Source: an uncultured Phascolarctobacterium sp.
Lineage (GTDB): Bacteria > Bacillota > Negativicutes > Acidaminococcales > Acidaminococcaceae
Assembly (NCBI GenBank): GCA_958448515.1
Contig: CAUDEF010000003.1
Location: 62,001 to 126,000, forward strand
DNA: 64,000 bases
Direction of reading: 5' to 3'
The notes beneath the pieces are model-generated. The model worked only from the letters and a program-made list of their open reading frames with translations. It did not search any database and was not told the origin of the DNA. The position numbers and the translations under genes are program-made. Positions 35,047-43,928 of the stretch are shown one piece after another; position 1 is the first letter of the stretch, and each line of letters begins with the position of its first letter.

Positions 35047-36228
35047 TTAAACTCTCACAAATATTTCAAATATTTGATTACCTACTTCCATGCCATTTTC
35101 AGTTAAACTTAAAATTTTGGTTTGCCTGTCATAATTTAACAGTCCCTGAGCAATAAATTTATCTATTTCTTTTTTATATTCAGAGTAAACGTCAACTCCA
35201 AATCTTTCCTGTGCTTCACACAGATTGGCTCCGCTTTGCTTGCGCAGATTCATAAACATAAACTCCCCAAGCATATCTGATACAGAAAGTTCCTCTTCCA
35301 TATAAGCAAAACTGCCCTGCAATCCTTGTTCCACATATTTTTTTACATCCATAGTACCGGTAAATCTCTTTTTACCATTAAAACCACAGGCAGCTGCCCC
35401 AAAGGCAAGATATGGATAATAATGCCAGTACACAAGATTATGTTTTGAATATTGCTCATTTTTTGCGTAGTTAGAAATCTCATAACGTGTAAATCCCTCT
35501 GCACGCAAAAAGCTTTGTACAAACTCATACATATCTGCACACAAATCTTCATCAGGCAAAATCATTTTATCCTGTTCAACCATTTTTGCCAAAGGAGTTT
35601 CTTCTTCAAGAATTAATCCATAAACTGAAATATGTTCAATGCCGGCAGCTGTAATTTGCTGCAGCGTATTTTTTAGGCTTGCCATATTTTGCCCCGGCAA
35701 TCCATACATAATATCAGCATTAATGCGTTTAAAGCCTGCCTGCCTTGCCATTTCAACAGCGTTAAGAGCTTCTTCAGAAGTATGTATTCTTCCTATTTGT
35801 TTCAGCTCATTATTATTTAACGATTGTATACCAAAGCTTATTCTGTCAAAACCCAGTTCACGCAACCCGATAAGTTTGCGCAAATCTGCTGTTCCAGGAT
35901 TTACTTCAATAACAGCTTCTGCAGGATTTCGCCAAAATCCATGCTGTTTTAAACTTTGTACAATTATTGATATATCATCAAGAGGCATTACTGACGGAGT
36001 TCCTCCACCAAAATAAATAGTTGCCTTTTCATTTACGCAAATTGATTTACTGCTTTTTTGCTCAATCTCTTTGACAACAGTATGCGCATATCTATTTTTA
36101 AATTCATCATCATAGCAGGCAAAGGAAGTAAAATCACAGTACAAACACTTTTGTACACAAAAAGGAATATGTACATAAATTCCCTGTACTTGCTGCCATG
36201 GTTTCATTTTTTCATCAACTTTATCCAT
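35047..36228 (-). CDS. hemW: Radical SAM heme chaperone HemW
   Basis: HemW-type proteins transfer heme and are related to oxygen-independent coproporphyrinogen oxidase HemN. The 393 residues have CVQKCLYCDF (the CxxxCxxC Fe-S motif), YFGGGTPSVM, EVNPGT, RISFGIQSLN and a C-terminal HemN domain. The extra Cys found before the motif in true HemN is not seen, so HemW is the better name. It ends 18 bases before the heat-shock promoter. Confidence 0.92.
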   Translation of the reverse strand: MDKVDEKMKPWQQVQGIYVHIPFCVQKCLYCDFTSFACYDDEFKNRYAHTVVKEIEQKSSKSICVNEKATIYFGGGTPSVMPLDDISIIVQSLKQHGFWRNPAEAVIEVNPGTADLRKLIGLRELGFDRISFGIQSLNNNELKQIGRIHTSEEALNAVEMARQAGFKRINADIMYGLPGQNMASLKNTLQQITAAGIEHISVYGLILEEETPLAKMVEQDKMILPDEDLCADMYEFVQSFLRAEGFTRYEISNYAKNEQYSKHNLVYWHYYPYLAFGAAACGFNGKKRFTGTMDVKKYVEQGLQGSFAYMEEELSVSDMLGEFMFMNLRKQSGANLCEAQERFGVDVYSEYKKEIDKFIAQGLLNYDRQTKILSLTENGMEVGNQIFEIFVRV

Positions 36229-36305
36229 ATGCTGTTTCCTTTATAATCTAACAATAGCAAAATTAACTAAACAATATTATCCACTTATAAGATTATAATA
36301 AGAAA

Positions 36306-36333
36306 AATGCTCCGCTGATAGCGAAGCATTTTT
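36306..36333 (-). terminator. Intrinsic terminator of lepA
   Basis: AATGCT-CGC stem with one mismatch and T tracts in both directions, directly after lepA. Confidence 0.7.
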
Positions 36334-38130
36334 TTAATCCATTTTCAAAATTGCCATAAAAGCTTCCTGCGGAAGTTCTACACTACCAACCTGTTTCATA
36401 CGTTTTTTGCCTTCTTTTTGTTTTTCCAGCAATTTACGTTTACGGCTGATATCGCCGCCATAGCATTTAGCTAATACGTCCTTACGCATGGCGCGTACAT
36501 TTTCACGAGCAATAATTTTATTGCCGATAGCTGCCTGTACAGGAATTTCAAACATCTGACGCGGAATAAGTCCACGCAATTTTTCTACCAGCTGACGTCC
36601 TCGGGAAGTAGCTTTTTCTCGATGCACGATTGCAGACAAGGCATCCACTGGATCACCATTTAAAAGAATATCTACTTTTACAAGTGCAGACGGTCTGTAA
36701 CCGGAAAGTTCATAATCAAGAGATGCATAACCACGGGTTACTGATTTTAAACGGTCAAAATAATCATAAATAATCTCGCTGAGAGGAAGTGCATAATGAA
36801 TCATAACACGTGTCTCATCAAGATAAGTCATATTTTCATACTCACCGCGTTTTTCCTGACTCAGCTCCATTACCGCACCTACATAATCTTTAGGAACAAT
36901 AATAGTTGCATTTACATACGGCTCTTCAACATGATCTATAACAGTTGGATCAGGAAAATTAGACGGATTATCTACCATTTCAATATCGCCATTAGTCCTG
37001 AAAACCTGATAGATAACGTTGGGAGCTGTGGTAATAAGACTCAGATTATACTCTCTTTCAAGTCTTTCTTTAATAACATCCATATGCAATAAGCCAAGGA
37101 AACCGCAGCGGAAGCCAAATCCAAGCGCAATAGATGTTTCCGGCTCAAAAACAAGAGAAGCATCATTAAGCTGTAATTTTTCAAGAGCATCTCGCAGATT
37201 ATCATATTCAGAATTTTCTACAGGATAAAGTCCGCAAAATACCATTGGGGTAGCCTTACGATATCCCGGTAATGCCTCAGGCGCAGGATTATTGGCATCT
37301 GTTACAGTATCGCCAACACGTGCGTCTTTTACATTTTTTATAGATGCAGCAAAAAATCCAACCTGTCCAACTTCCAGAGAGTCAACATTAACAATACCGG
37401 GTTTGAAATAACCAACTTCAGTTACTTCAAACTCTGCTCCTGTAGCCATCATTCTGATTTTCATACCTTTTTTGATGCTGCCGTCAATTACGCGTACATA
37501 CAAAACAACACCTTTATAAGCATCAAACTTGGAATCAAAAACCAAAGCTTTCAAAGGTTTTTCGCTGTCTCCTGCCGGTGCAGGCACCTTAGCTACAATA
37601 GCTTCCAGAACATCTTCGATGCCAAGTCCAGTCTTAGCACTGCACAAAACAGCATCAGAAGCATCAATACCTATTACATCTTCAATTTCATGTTTTACAT
37701 GTTCGGGATCTGCACTGGGCAAATCAATTTTATTGACTACAGGAATAATCTCAAGATCATTATCAAGTGCCAGATAAACATTTGCCAGAGTTTGCGCCTC
37801 AATACCCTGAGTAGCATCAATTACCAGCAATGCACCTTCACATGCAGCCAAAGCACGCGAAACCTCATAAGTAAAGTCAACATGTCCGGGAGTATCTATA
37901 AAATTAAGCATATACTCCTCACCATTACGTGCCCTGTAAATGCTGCGTACAGCCTGTGCCTTAATAGTGATACCACGTTCACGTTCAAGATCCATAGAAT
38001 CAAGAATCTGTTCTTCCATCTCACGTTTGGATAATGTGCCGGTATATTCTATCAATCTGTCGGCCAAAGTAGATTTGCCATGGTCGATATGGGCAATAAT
38101 GGAAAAATTACGAATCTTATTTTGCTCCAT
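36334..38130 (-). CDS. lepA: Elongation factor 4 (LepA)
   Basis: LepA is a ribosomal GTPase that back-translocates stalled ribosomes. The 598 residues include AHIDHGKST (P-loop), the conserved ITIKAQAV switch region, DTPGHVDF, NKIDLP and the unique C-terminal domain with EKKRMKQVG. Two ATG codons lie side by side; the second is at better distance from AAGGAG. It heads an own transcript with the hemW gene downstream after a terminator. Confidence 0.98.
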   Translation of the reverse strand: MEQNKIRNFSIIAHIDHGKSTLADRLIEYTGTLSKREMEEQILDSMDLERERGITIKAQAVRSIYRARNGEEYMLNFIDTPGHVDFTYEVSRALAACEGALLVIDATQGIEAQTLANVYLALDNDLEIIPVVNKIDLPSADPEHVKHEIEDVIGIDASDAVLCSAKTGLGIEDVLEAIVAKVPAPAGDSEKPLKALVFDSKFDAYKGVVLYVRVIDGSIKKGMKIRMMATGAEFEVTEVGYFKPGIVNVDSLEVGQVGFFAASIKNVKDARVGDTVTDANNPAPEALPGYRKATPMVFCGLYPVENSEYDNLRDALEKLQLNDASLVFEPETSIALGFGFRCGFLGLLHMDVIKERLEREYNLSLITTAPNVIYQVFRTNGDIEMVDNPSNFPDPTVIDHVEEPYVNATIIVPKDYVGAVMELSQEKRGEYENMTYLDETRVMIHYALPLSEIIYDYFDRLKSVTRGYASLDYELSGYRPSALVKVDILLNGDPVDALSAIVHREKATSRGRQLVEKLRGLIPRQMFEIPVQAAIGNKIIARENVRAMRKDVLAKCYGGDISRKRKLLEKQKEGKKRMKQVGSVELPQEAFMAILKMD

Positions 38131-38267
38131 CATAAGCTCCTTTACAGAATTTATTTTTTCAGTATTTTTTATTATATCATTATTTTTTTATTACTGGCAA
38201 GATTATTACTCAATAAACATCTTAATTCCCTTTATTTACAAAAAATTTTCTTTTATTTATTGGCTAA

Positions 38268-38279
38268 ATTGTATACAAT
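38268..38279 (+). promoter_or_regulatory. ATTGTATACAAT palindrome upstream of nitroreductase
   Basis: A perfect 12-bp palindrome of the kind bound by GntR-family repressors overlaps a possible -10 (TACAAT) and lies about 37 bases before the start codon. No GntR gene is in the window. Confidence 0.35.
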
Positions 38280-38315
38280 ACTATTGCCTGGTTATTATTA
38301 CTAAGGAGGATTATT

Positions 38316-38855
38316 ATGAACACACTTGATACTATTGCAACAAGAAAATCTACAAGAAAATACCTTGCTCAGCAGGTAGAAAAAGAAAAACTGGATATTA
38401 TTCTGCAGGCTGCCTATGCTGCACCTGTAGGCCACAGCGCTTATAAAGATTTGCATATTGCTGTTATCCAAAATCAGGAATTGCTTAATAAAACCGCAGC
38501 TTTCTGCGGTAAAGCATTTGGCAATGAAAAATACAATCCTTTTTACAATGCACCAACACTGATTATAGTTTCTGCAAAACCTAAAGATGACGGACAAATG
38601 GTTTATATCGCTGATGTAGGCTGCGTAATGGAAAACATGCAATTGGCAGCAACTGAACTCGACTTAGGCTGTGTTTATTTATGGGCTATGCTCAACAGAA
38701 TACCGCAATATGATGAACTCATCTCTGCGCTTAAGCTTCCCGATGGCTTTAAGGCAATATCTGCTCTTGCCTTAGGCTATCCTGAAATGCCACTGGAAAA
38801 ACGCAAGATTCAGGATATTCCTGCAAATAAAATAGCAACTGAATTTGTGGTATAG
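38316..38855 (+). CDS. Nitroreductase family protein
   Basis: The 179-residue flavoprotein starts with IATRKSTRKYL, the FMN-phosphate binding block, and has a PVGHSAYKDLH segment, PTLIIVSA and GCVYLWAMLNRI near the end, with final ALALGYPEM. FMN-dependent NAD(P)H oxidoreductases of this family reduce quinones or nitro compounds, and the substrate is unknown. It has a strong AAGGAGG site and a short palindrome upstream, so regulation is likely. Confidence 0.87.
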   Translation: MNTLDTIATRKSTRKYLAQQVEKEKLDIILQAAYAAPVGHSAYKDLHIAVIQNQELLNKTAAFCGKAFGNEKYNPFYNAPTLIIVSAKPKDDGQMVYIADVGCVMENMQLAATELDLGCVYLWAMLNRIPQYDELISALKLPDGFKAISALALGYPEMPLEKRKIQDIPANKIATEFVV

Positions 38856-38886
38856 GAAATAAATTTTTATTTTTTTTACAAAAACC

Positions 38887-38915
38887 TTGCGTAGAATTAA
38901 CGTATATGATAGAAT
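38887..38915 (+). promoter_or_regulatory. Promoter of rpsT
   Basis: TTGCGT (38887-38892), 17 bases, TAGAAT (38910-38915), 36 bases before the rpsT start. Confidence 0.65.
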
Positions 38916-38950
38916 ATTCCAGTACAAGTAATTTCAGGAGGTGAATTTCG

Positions 38951-39214
38951 TTGCCTAACATTAAATCTTCTATTCGCAGTGTAAAAACCGACGCAGAACG
39001 TCGTGCAAAAAATGCTCCTATTAAAGCAGCTCTCCGCAATGCTTCCCGTAAAGTAGTTGCTTTGACTGAAACTGGTGCTCAGGAAGACGCAAAAGCTACT
39101 TTAGCTACTGCATCCGGTTTGATTGATAAAGCAGCTCGTAAAGGCATTATTCATAAAAATGCTGCAGCTCGCAAAAAATCCAGACTCGCTAAAAAAGTTA
39201 ACGCTATGGCTTAA
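38951..39214 (+). CDS. rpsT: 30S ribosomal protein S20
   Basis: The 87-residue basic protein begins PNIKSSIRSVKTDAERRAKN after the start codon and ends with INDKAARKGIIHKNAAARKKSRLAKKVN-type helices, the typical S20 pattern. It starts at a TTG; AGGAGGTGA is 7 or more bases upstream and no ATG is available. TTG starts are usual for rpsT. Confidence 0.97.
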   Translation: MPNIKSSIRSVKTDAERRAKNAPIKAALRNASRKVVALTETGAQEDAKATLATASGLIDKAARKGIIHKNAAARKKSRLAKKVNAMA

Positions 39215-39224
39215 TTTTAGCATT

Positions 39225-39258
39225 ACAACCTGTTTTTTATGCAGGTTGTTTTTTTTTT
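39225..39258 (+). terminator. Intrinsic terminator of rpsT
   Basis: ACAACCTG and complement around a 9-nt loop, then about ten T residues. Confidence 0.9.
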
Positions 39259-39276
39259 GCAAATTTTTACATATAA

Positions 39277-39318
39277 AAAGAAGGCAGACTTCCCATAGGT
39301 AGGAAATCTGCCTTCTTT
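39277..39318. terminator. Intrinsic terminator of nrdR
   Basis: AAAGAAGGCAGA with complement and an inner TCC/GGA step, T tract on both strands. It ends just before the nrdR stop codon. Confidence 0.8.
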
Positions 39319-39789
39319 TCATTTATCAGCTGTATTGTTCTTGTTCATAATACGCTGTAATTCCTGCATAAAATTATTGACATCAGCAAACTGTCTGTAA
39401 ACAGAAGCAAAACGCACATATGCAATCTGATCTGTTTTTTCCAGATGATTCATAACAATTTCACCTATTATGGTACTGTCAACTTCGCTTTCTCCACGCA
39501 ATCTTACTTCACGCTCAATACTGTCCGCTACTTCCTGTATCTTTTCATAAGGAACAGGACGCTTTTCAAAAGCTTTCAGCAAACCGGACAACAGCTTTTT
39601 AGAATCAAATAATTCTCTGCGGCCATCCTTTTTGCTTACAACCAAAGGTGCTTCTTCATACTTTTCATAAGTAGTAAAGCGCTTGCCGCATTCCGGACAT
39701 TCTCTGCGTCTGCGGATTGAATTACCTTCTTCTACAGAACGGCTGTCAATAACTCTGCTGTCACGATAAGAACAAAATGGACATTTCAT
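39319..39789 (-). CDS. nrdR: Transcriptional repressor NrdR
   Basis: NrdR binds NrdR boxes in front of ribonucleotide reductase genes when ATP/dATP is high. The 156 residues have a four-Cys zinc ribbon (MKCPFCSYRDSRVIDSR ... CPECGKRFTTYE) and an ATP-cone domain (VVSKKDGRRELFDSKKL). The ATG at 39789 follows AAGGAGAG at good spacing; an upstream ATG at 39876 would add 29 residues that the family lacks. Confidence 0.97.
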   Translation of the reverse strand: MKCPFCSYRDSRVIDSRSVEEGNSIRRRRECPECGKRFTTYEKYEEAPLVVSKKDGRRELFDSKKLLSGLLKAFEKRPVPYEKIQEVADSIEREVRLRGESEVDSTIIGEIVMNHLEKTDQIAYVRFASVYRQFADVNNFMQELQRIMNKNNTADK

Positions 39790-39893
39790 TTTTGACTCTC
39801 CTTGTAAATTAGACCTATTTTTACTCGTACAATCTACTGATAAAGGTATTTTATCATATTTTATTAAACATTCCAAATATTATTCACATAAAA

Positions 39894-39924
39894 AAACTTG
39901 TCTTACTAAATGTAAGACAAGTTT
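39894..39924 (-). terminator. Intrinsic terminator of ftsZ and the dcw cluster
   Basis: AAACTTGTCTTAC with complement and a 5-nt loop; seven T residues follow on the minus strand. It ends the dcw operon 8 bases after the ftsZ stop. Confidence 0.85.
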
Positions 39925-39931
39925 TACTTTT

Positions 39932-41065
39932 TTAACCACGCAGCCAGGGTGGGATCTCTGTATTATCATTTTTCGGGAAAGATTTAAACAATCCGCCGCT
40001 ATGTTGCTCACTGCTCTGTTCAGGATTTTTAATAGTTGATTGCTGGTTGTTGTAGCTTGGGTAACCACCATAACCAACTTTATTGCTTCCATTGGGAACA
40101 GAAGTATTTTTCTTTTCAAAACCGGTAGCAATTACTGTTACTCTGATTTCATCTTCAAGGCTTTCGTCAATGCCCGCACCAAAGATGATGTTTGCGTTAG
40201 GATCTGCAGCTTCAGTAATAATATTAGAAGCATCAGTTACGTCAAACAAAGACAGTTCACGACCACCAGTAATATGATACAGTACTCCCTGAGCACCATC
40301 AATGGATGCTTCAAGGAGCGGGCTCTTAATAGCAGCTTCAACAGCAGCACGCACTCCGCCTTCGCCTTTAGCAGTACCAATACCCATCAGAGCACTGCCT
40401 GCATTGGACATAATGGTTTTTACGTCAGCAAAGTCTGCATTAATAAGGCCAGGTACTGCAATCAAATCAGAAATTCCCTGCACGCCCTGACGAAGAACAT
40501 CATCAGCAATGCGGAAAGCATCCAGCATGGAAGTTCTGCGGTCAATAACCTGTAACAATCTGTCATTAGGAATAGTAATTAAAGTATCTACTTTAGCTTT
40601 TAAATTTACAATGCCATTTTCTGCCTGATTCATACGGCGTTTGCCTTCAAAGCAGAAAGGTTTTGTTACAACGCCTACTGTCAAAGCACCAAGTTCCTTG
40701 GCACATTCAGCAACAATATGCGCCGCACCGGTACCAGTACCACCGCCCATACCGGCAGTAACAAAAACCATATCAGCACCTTTCAGCGCTTCAACAATTT
40801 GTTCTCTTGATTCTTCGGCAGCCTTTTCACCAACTTCAGGATTTGCACCTGCGCCTAAACCTTTAGTCAGCTTTTCACCTATCTGGATGCGATTTTCAGC
40901 TTTAGAAAGCAATAAAGCCTGAGCATCACAGTTAACAGCAATAAACTCTACGCCGCGCACACCGGCTGTAATCATTCTGTTTACTGCATTATTACCACCG
41001 CCGCCGACACCAATTACCTTGATGTTAGCCAGCGTTTCAATTGATCTTTCAATATCCTCAAACAT
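39932..41065 (-). CDS. ftsZ: Cell division protein FtsZ
   Basis: FtsZ polymerises into the division ring. The 377-residue protein has GVGGGGNNAVNRM, the tubulin loop GGGTGTGAAH, TIPNDRLL, and the C-terminal tail IPPWLRG that binds partner proteins, after a variable linker rich in Asn and Gln. The ATG at 41065 has GGGAG 9 nt upstream; a GTG at 41095 has no such site. It is the last gene of the cluster and ftsA is not before it. Confidence 0.97.
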   Translation of the reverse strand: MFEDIERSIETLANIKVIGVGGGGNNAVNRMITAGVRGVEFIAVNCDAQALLLSKAENRIQIGEKLTKGLGAGANPEVGEKAAEESREQIVEALKGADMVFVTAGMGGGTGTGAAHIVAECAKELGALTVGVVTKPFCFEGKRRMNQAENGIVNLKAKVDTLITIPNDRLLQVIDRRTSMLDAFRIADDVLRQGVQGISDLIAVPGLINADFADVKTIMSNAGSALMGIGTAKGEGGVRAAVEAAIKSPLLEASIDGAQGVLYHITGGRELSLFDVTDASNIITEAADPNANIIFGAGIDESLEDEIRVTVIATGFEKKNTSVPNGSNKVGYGGYPSYNNQQSTIKNPEQSSEQHSGGLFKSFPKNDNTEIPPWLRG

Positions 41066-41159
41066 ATCTGCACGCTCCCTTTTCTTTCTGGGCACTAATA
41101 TAAAACAGTTAATCTATGTTATTCAACATATTTATAAAAAAATCCTGCAAACTTTTAAA

Positions 41160-41492
41160 TTATTTTCCCATGTACAATCTTCTGATAATAGCCAGATTCT
41201 GAAAAATACGCATGCCAAAAATCAGCACCGCAACCATATATAAATCTATGCCCAGCATATTACCGCCATAGCATAAAATTGCAGCTAATATACCGTTTAC
41301 AAAAAATCCGGAAATAAAAACTTCTGTATCATAGTTGCCTGACATTGCAGCTCTTACACCGCCTAAAACAGCATCAACACCAGCCAGGAGAGCCACTGCA
41401 AGCAGTTTGGCATACTGCAGCGGAAGAGAAAACGGACAGTACAGACCCAAAACAACACCAACGGCCAAACCACCCAAAGCATAATAAATCAT
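41160..41492 (-). CDS. sbp: Small basic protein Sbp (DUF1290)
   Basis: The 110-residue membrane protein has about three helices and the block AVALLAGVDAVLGGVRAA, NGILAAILCYGGNMLGI, ending with NLAIIRRLY. Sbp sits between ftsQ and ftsZ in many Firmicutes, and the role is unclear. It abuts the DUF881 gene. Confidence 0.9.
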   Translation of the reverse strand: MIYYALGGLAVGVVLGLYCPFSLPLQYAKLLAVALLAGVDAVLGGVRAAMSGNYDTEVFISGFFVNGILAAILCYGGNMLGIDLYMVAVLIFGMRIFQNLAIIRRLYMGK

Positions 41493-42196
41493 TACTTTCC
41501 TTCCTCCTCTTCTACAGAGCGAGCATATTCAAAACTTTTTAAACCTTTGAATGCCGGAATATGTATATTATCAGAAGTAGTAATCTTAGTCTGAATTCCC
41601 CAAAATTCAAACGTTTCTATAACACCACCGCGCAGTCTAAGCGCACTGACAAGATTTTTAGAGTTGCCGATAGCCTTTATGTTATAGGGAGGAGCACTGC
41701 GAACATTATTTACAGATACAGTCGGTCCTGCGCACCGAACCTCGCTGATAGATAAAATTCGCTGATCATTTAACGAAATAGCCTCTGCCCCTGCTGCCCG
41801 CAGTTCATTTAAAACACGCAGCAAATCTTCATCATGAATAATATATAAATTAGGATTCTCTCCTGCAGTAACAGGAATTGCGCTGTCATCAAGTACTATT
41901 TCAATACCCTGACCTTCAACTGCGGTGGTACCTGCCAGAATACTTATTCTTTCCAGTTCGCTGTCCATAAGTCCGGTACTGCCGTTCTCCCGCAAAGAAG
42001 CCAGTTCTTCTTCCAGCTGCGCCTTTTCTGTTTCAACAGTCTTTAATCTTTCAGACAAATCTTCAACACGTTCAAAATGAATGGTCTTCTGTCTTTCTGT
42101 TGTTTTAAACTGAACTGAAATCATGAACCCTAATACCATAAATACAAAAGCCAAAACAATTTTAGCTTTAAAATCAAGTTTTAGCGGGAATCTCAT
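41492..42196 (-). CDS. DUF881 family protein (YlxW-like)
   Basis: The 234-residue protein has one N-terminal membrane helix (about 10-27), a coiled coil (about 40-70, LSERLKTVETEKAQLEEELA) and a C-terminal DUF881 domain with LNDQRI and CAGPTVSVNN. It is a common companion of sbp and ftsQ in dcw clusters, likely facing outside, and the function is not known. It ends at the sbp start. Confidence 0.9.
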   Translation of the reverse strand: MRFPLKLDFKAKIVLAFVFMVLGFMISVQFKTTERQKTIHFERVEDLSERLKTVETEKAQLEEELASLRENGSTGLMDSELERISILAGTTAVEGQGIEIVLDDSAIPVTAGENPNLYIIHDEDLLRVLNELRAAGAEAISLNDQRILSISEVRCAGPTVSVNNVRSAPPYNIKAIGNSKNLVSALRLRGGVIETFEFWGIQTKITTSDNIHIPAFKGLKSFEYARSVEEEEGK

Positions 42197-42971
42197 TTTT
42201 CACCTCATTATTACTCTTTAACCCTACATATGGTTTAGAATAGGTCAGGTCAATATAATCAGCCTGAATATTTTTGTTTTTTATTTCATTAAAAACAGTG
42301 CTGAACAAATTTACTTTCTCTTTTATGGTTTCTGTTTTTCCAAGCAATACAGGAAAGCCTGCCTTTAGCAATATTTTGACATTCTGCTTATTATCAACTG
42401 TTATTTCTACAATCTGATCATTTGCTTCCTGTCCAATATTTTCTAAAAAAAACAGTATATTAAGTACATTTTCATTATTTATCTGATCGCCAATATACAT
42501 ATTGCCGCAATCCTCACCTATAAGCAGCGGAGCCTCAGCATCGGGAATAGCAGTAGTTACTCCCAGTACAGTACCTGTAAAATCCACTTTAGCATAACTG
42601 CGATAAGCACTGGCGATATATATGGCAGGAACTCTTTCACTGACAGTTACGTAAAGTACTCCAGGCCATTTATACTCTGCTTTTGCATCAGCAAAGCGTA
42701 TGTCATGCTTTAAAGCATATTGAACATCACCAGCACTGACGTCAAACAGATTAAACGGCTCCTGAGAACCAGCCATTCTGATAATATCCTGCTCAGTTAG
42801 TAAACTGCTGCCAGTTATCTGAACAGCTCCATAGGCAAAACCCGGTTGATGCACATAACGCCAGACATATATCAAGCCGCTTGCCAAAACCGCTAAAATA
42901 ACCAGTCTTCGCAGCAGGCGCAGACGTTTTCTTCTGCGGTTTTCACGTAACTTAGCTTTTAAAGTAGGCAT
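42174..42971 (-). CDS. ftsQ: Cell division protein FtsQ/DivIB
   Basis: The 265-residue protein has a short basic N-terminus (LRENRRRKRLRLLRR), a single helix (about 26-40), then a POTRA domain with VQITGSSLLTEQDIIRMAG and a beta domain ending in DLTYSKPYVGLK. It links the outer divisome in the periplasmic space. It overlaps the DUF881 start by 23 bases. Confidence 0.93.
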   Translation of the reverse strand: MPTLKAKLRENRRRKRLRLLRRLVILAVLASGLIYVWRYVHQPGFAYGAVQITGSSLLTEQDIIRMAGSQEPFNLFDVSAGDVQYALKHDIRFADAKAEYKWPGVLYVTVSERVPAIYIASAYRSYAKVDFTGTVLGVTTAIPDAEAPLLIGEDCGNMYIGDQINNENVLNILFFLENIGQEANDQIVEITVDNKQNVKILLKAGFPVLLGKTETIKEKVNLFSTVFNEIKNKNIQADYIDLTYSKPYVGLKSNNEVKNEIPAKT

Positions 42972-42989
42972 AACAAAACCATCCTTTAA

Positions 42990-43928
42990 TTATCTGGCAC
43001 TCAGCAAAATCATCTCACATAAATCAGGGAAGGATATACCAACAGCACCTGCTGCTTTAGGAACCAAACTTGTAGCAGTCATGCCAGGTACTGTATTTGC
43101 TTCAAGAACATAACCAATGTTATTTTCGTCAAGCATTATATCAACTCTCGCAACCCCGCTTAATCCCAATACGCGGTAAGTAGATAAGGCCAGGCTTTGC
43201 ACATAAGCCGTAACCTCTTCACTTAAAGGCGCAGGCACTAAATAATCTGTAGCGCCTTTAGTATATTTGGAATGAAAATCATAAGCACCGGAATGCGGCG
43301 CAATCATAATGACAGGCAAAGGAACTGCAACACCATTGTCTTCCATCACGGAAACAGTAAGTTCTTTGCCACTGATACATTCCTCAACTAAAGTATTTTC
43401 AGAATATCTGAATGTTTCCTCTAAAGCAGGAATAATCTCTGCTTCTTCTTTAACAATAACAACGCCAATACTTGAGCCTTGTGAAGCAGCTTTAATAACT
43501 ACCGGCAAAGCAAAAGAAGATAAAATATCCTTTTTTACCATTTCCAAATCAGCATTAATTTTTTTGTTAAAAATCAAAGATTTTGGTGTAGATATATTTT
43601 CAGCAAGCAAAAATCTCTTAGTAGCAGCTTTATCCATAGCTACTGCACTTGCCAGTACTCTGCTTCCTGTATAAGGAATATTCAACGCTTCCAAAATACT
43701 CTGCAGTCTTCCATCTTCTCCATACATGCCATGCACAGCATTAAATACAACTTTAGCAACGCAATTTTTTAAATCTTCAGTTACAGTAAGCGGATTAAGC
43801 TCAATACTTTTTACATTATAGCCTTTACCTGCAAGTGCCTCTGCAATAGCACTGCCAGTTACTCTGGAAATCTCAGCTTCGGAGGATGGTCCCCCCATTA
43901 CAACAGCAACAACATCCTGTTTATTCAT
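42990..43928 (-). CDS. ddl: D-alanine-D-alanine ligase
   Basis: Ddl makes the D-Ala-D-Ala dipeptide used by MurF. The 312-residue ATP-grasp protein has GGPSSEAEISRVTG near the start, the P-loop-like QGSSIGVVIV, ELTVSVM and the Mg-binding VLEANTVPGMT. Length is typical for a DdlB. It lies between murC and ftsQ, with an 8-base overlap with murC. Confidence 0.97.
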   Translation of the reverse strand: MNKQDVVAVVMGGPSSEAEISRVTGSAIAEALAGKGYNVKSIELNPLTVTEDLKNCVAKVVFNAVHGMYGEDGRLQSILEALNIPYTGSRVLASAVAMDKAATKRFLLAENISTPKSLIFNKKINADLEMVKKDILSSFALPVVIKAASQGSSIGVVIVKEEAEIIPALEETFRYSENTLVEECISGKELTVSVMEDNGVAVPLPVIMIAPHSGAYDFHSKYTKGATDYLVPAPLSEEVTAYVQSLALSTYRVLGLSGVARVDIMLDENNIGYVLEANTVPGMTATSLVPKAAGAVGISFPDLCEMILLSAR

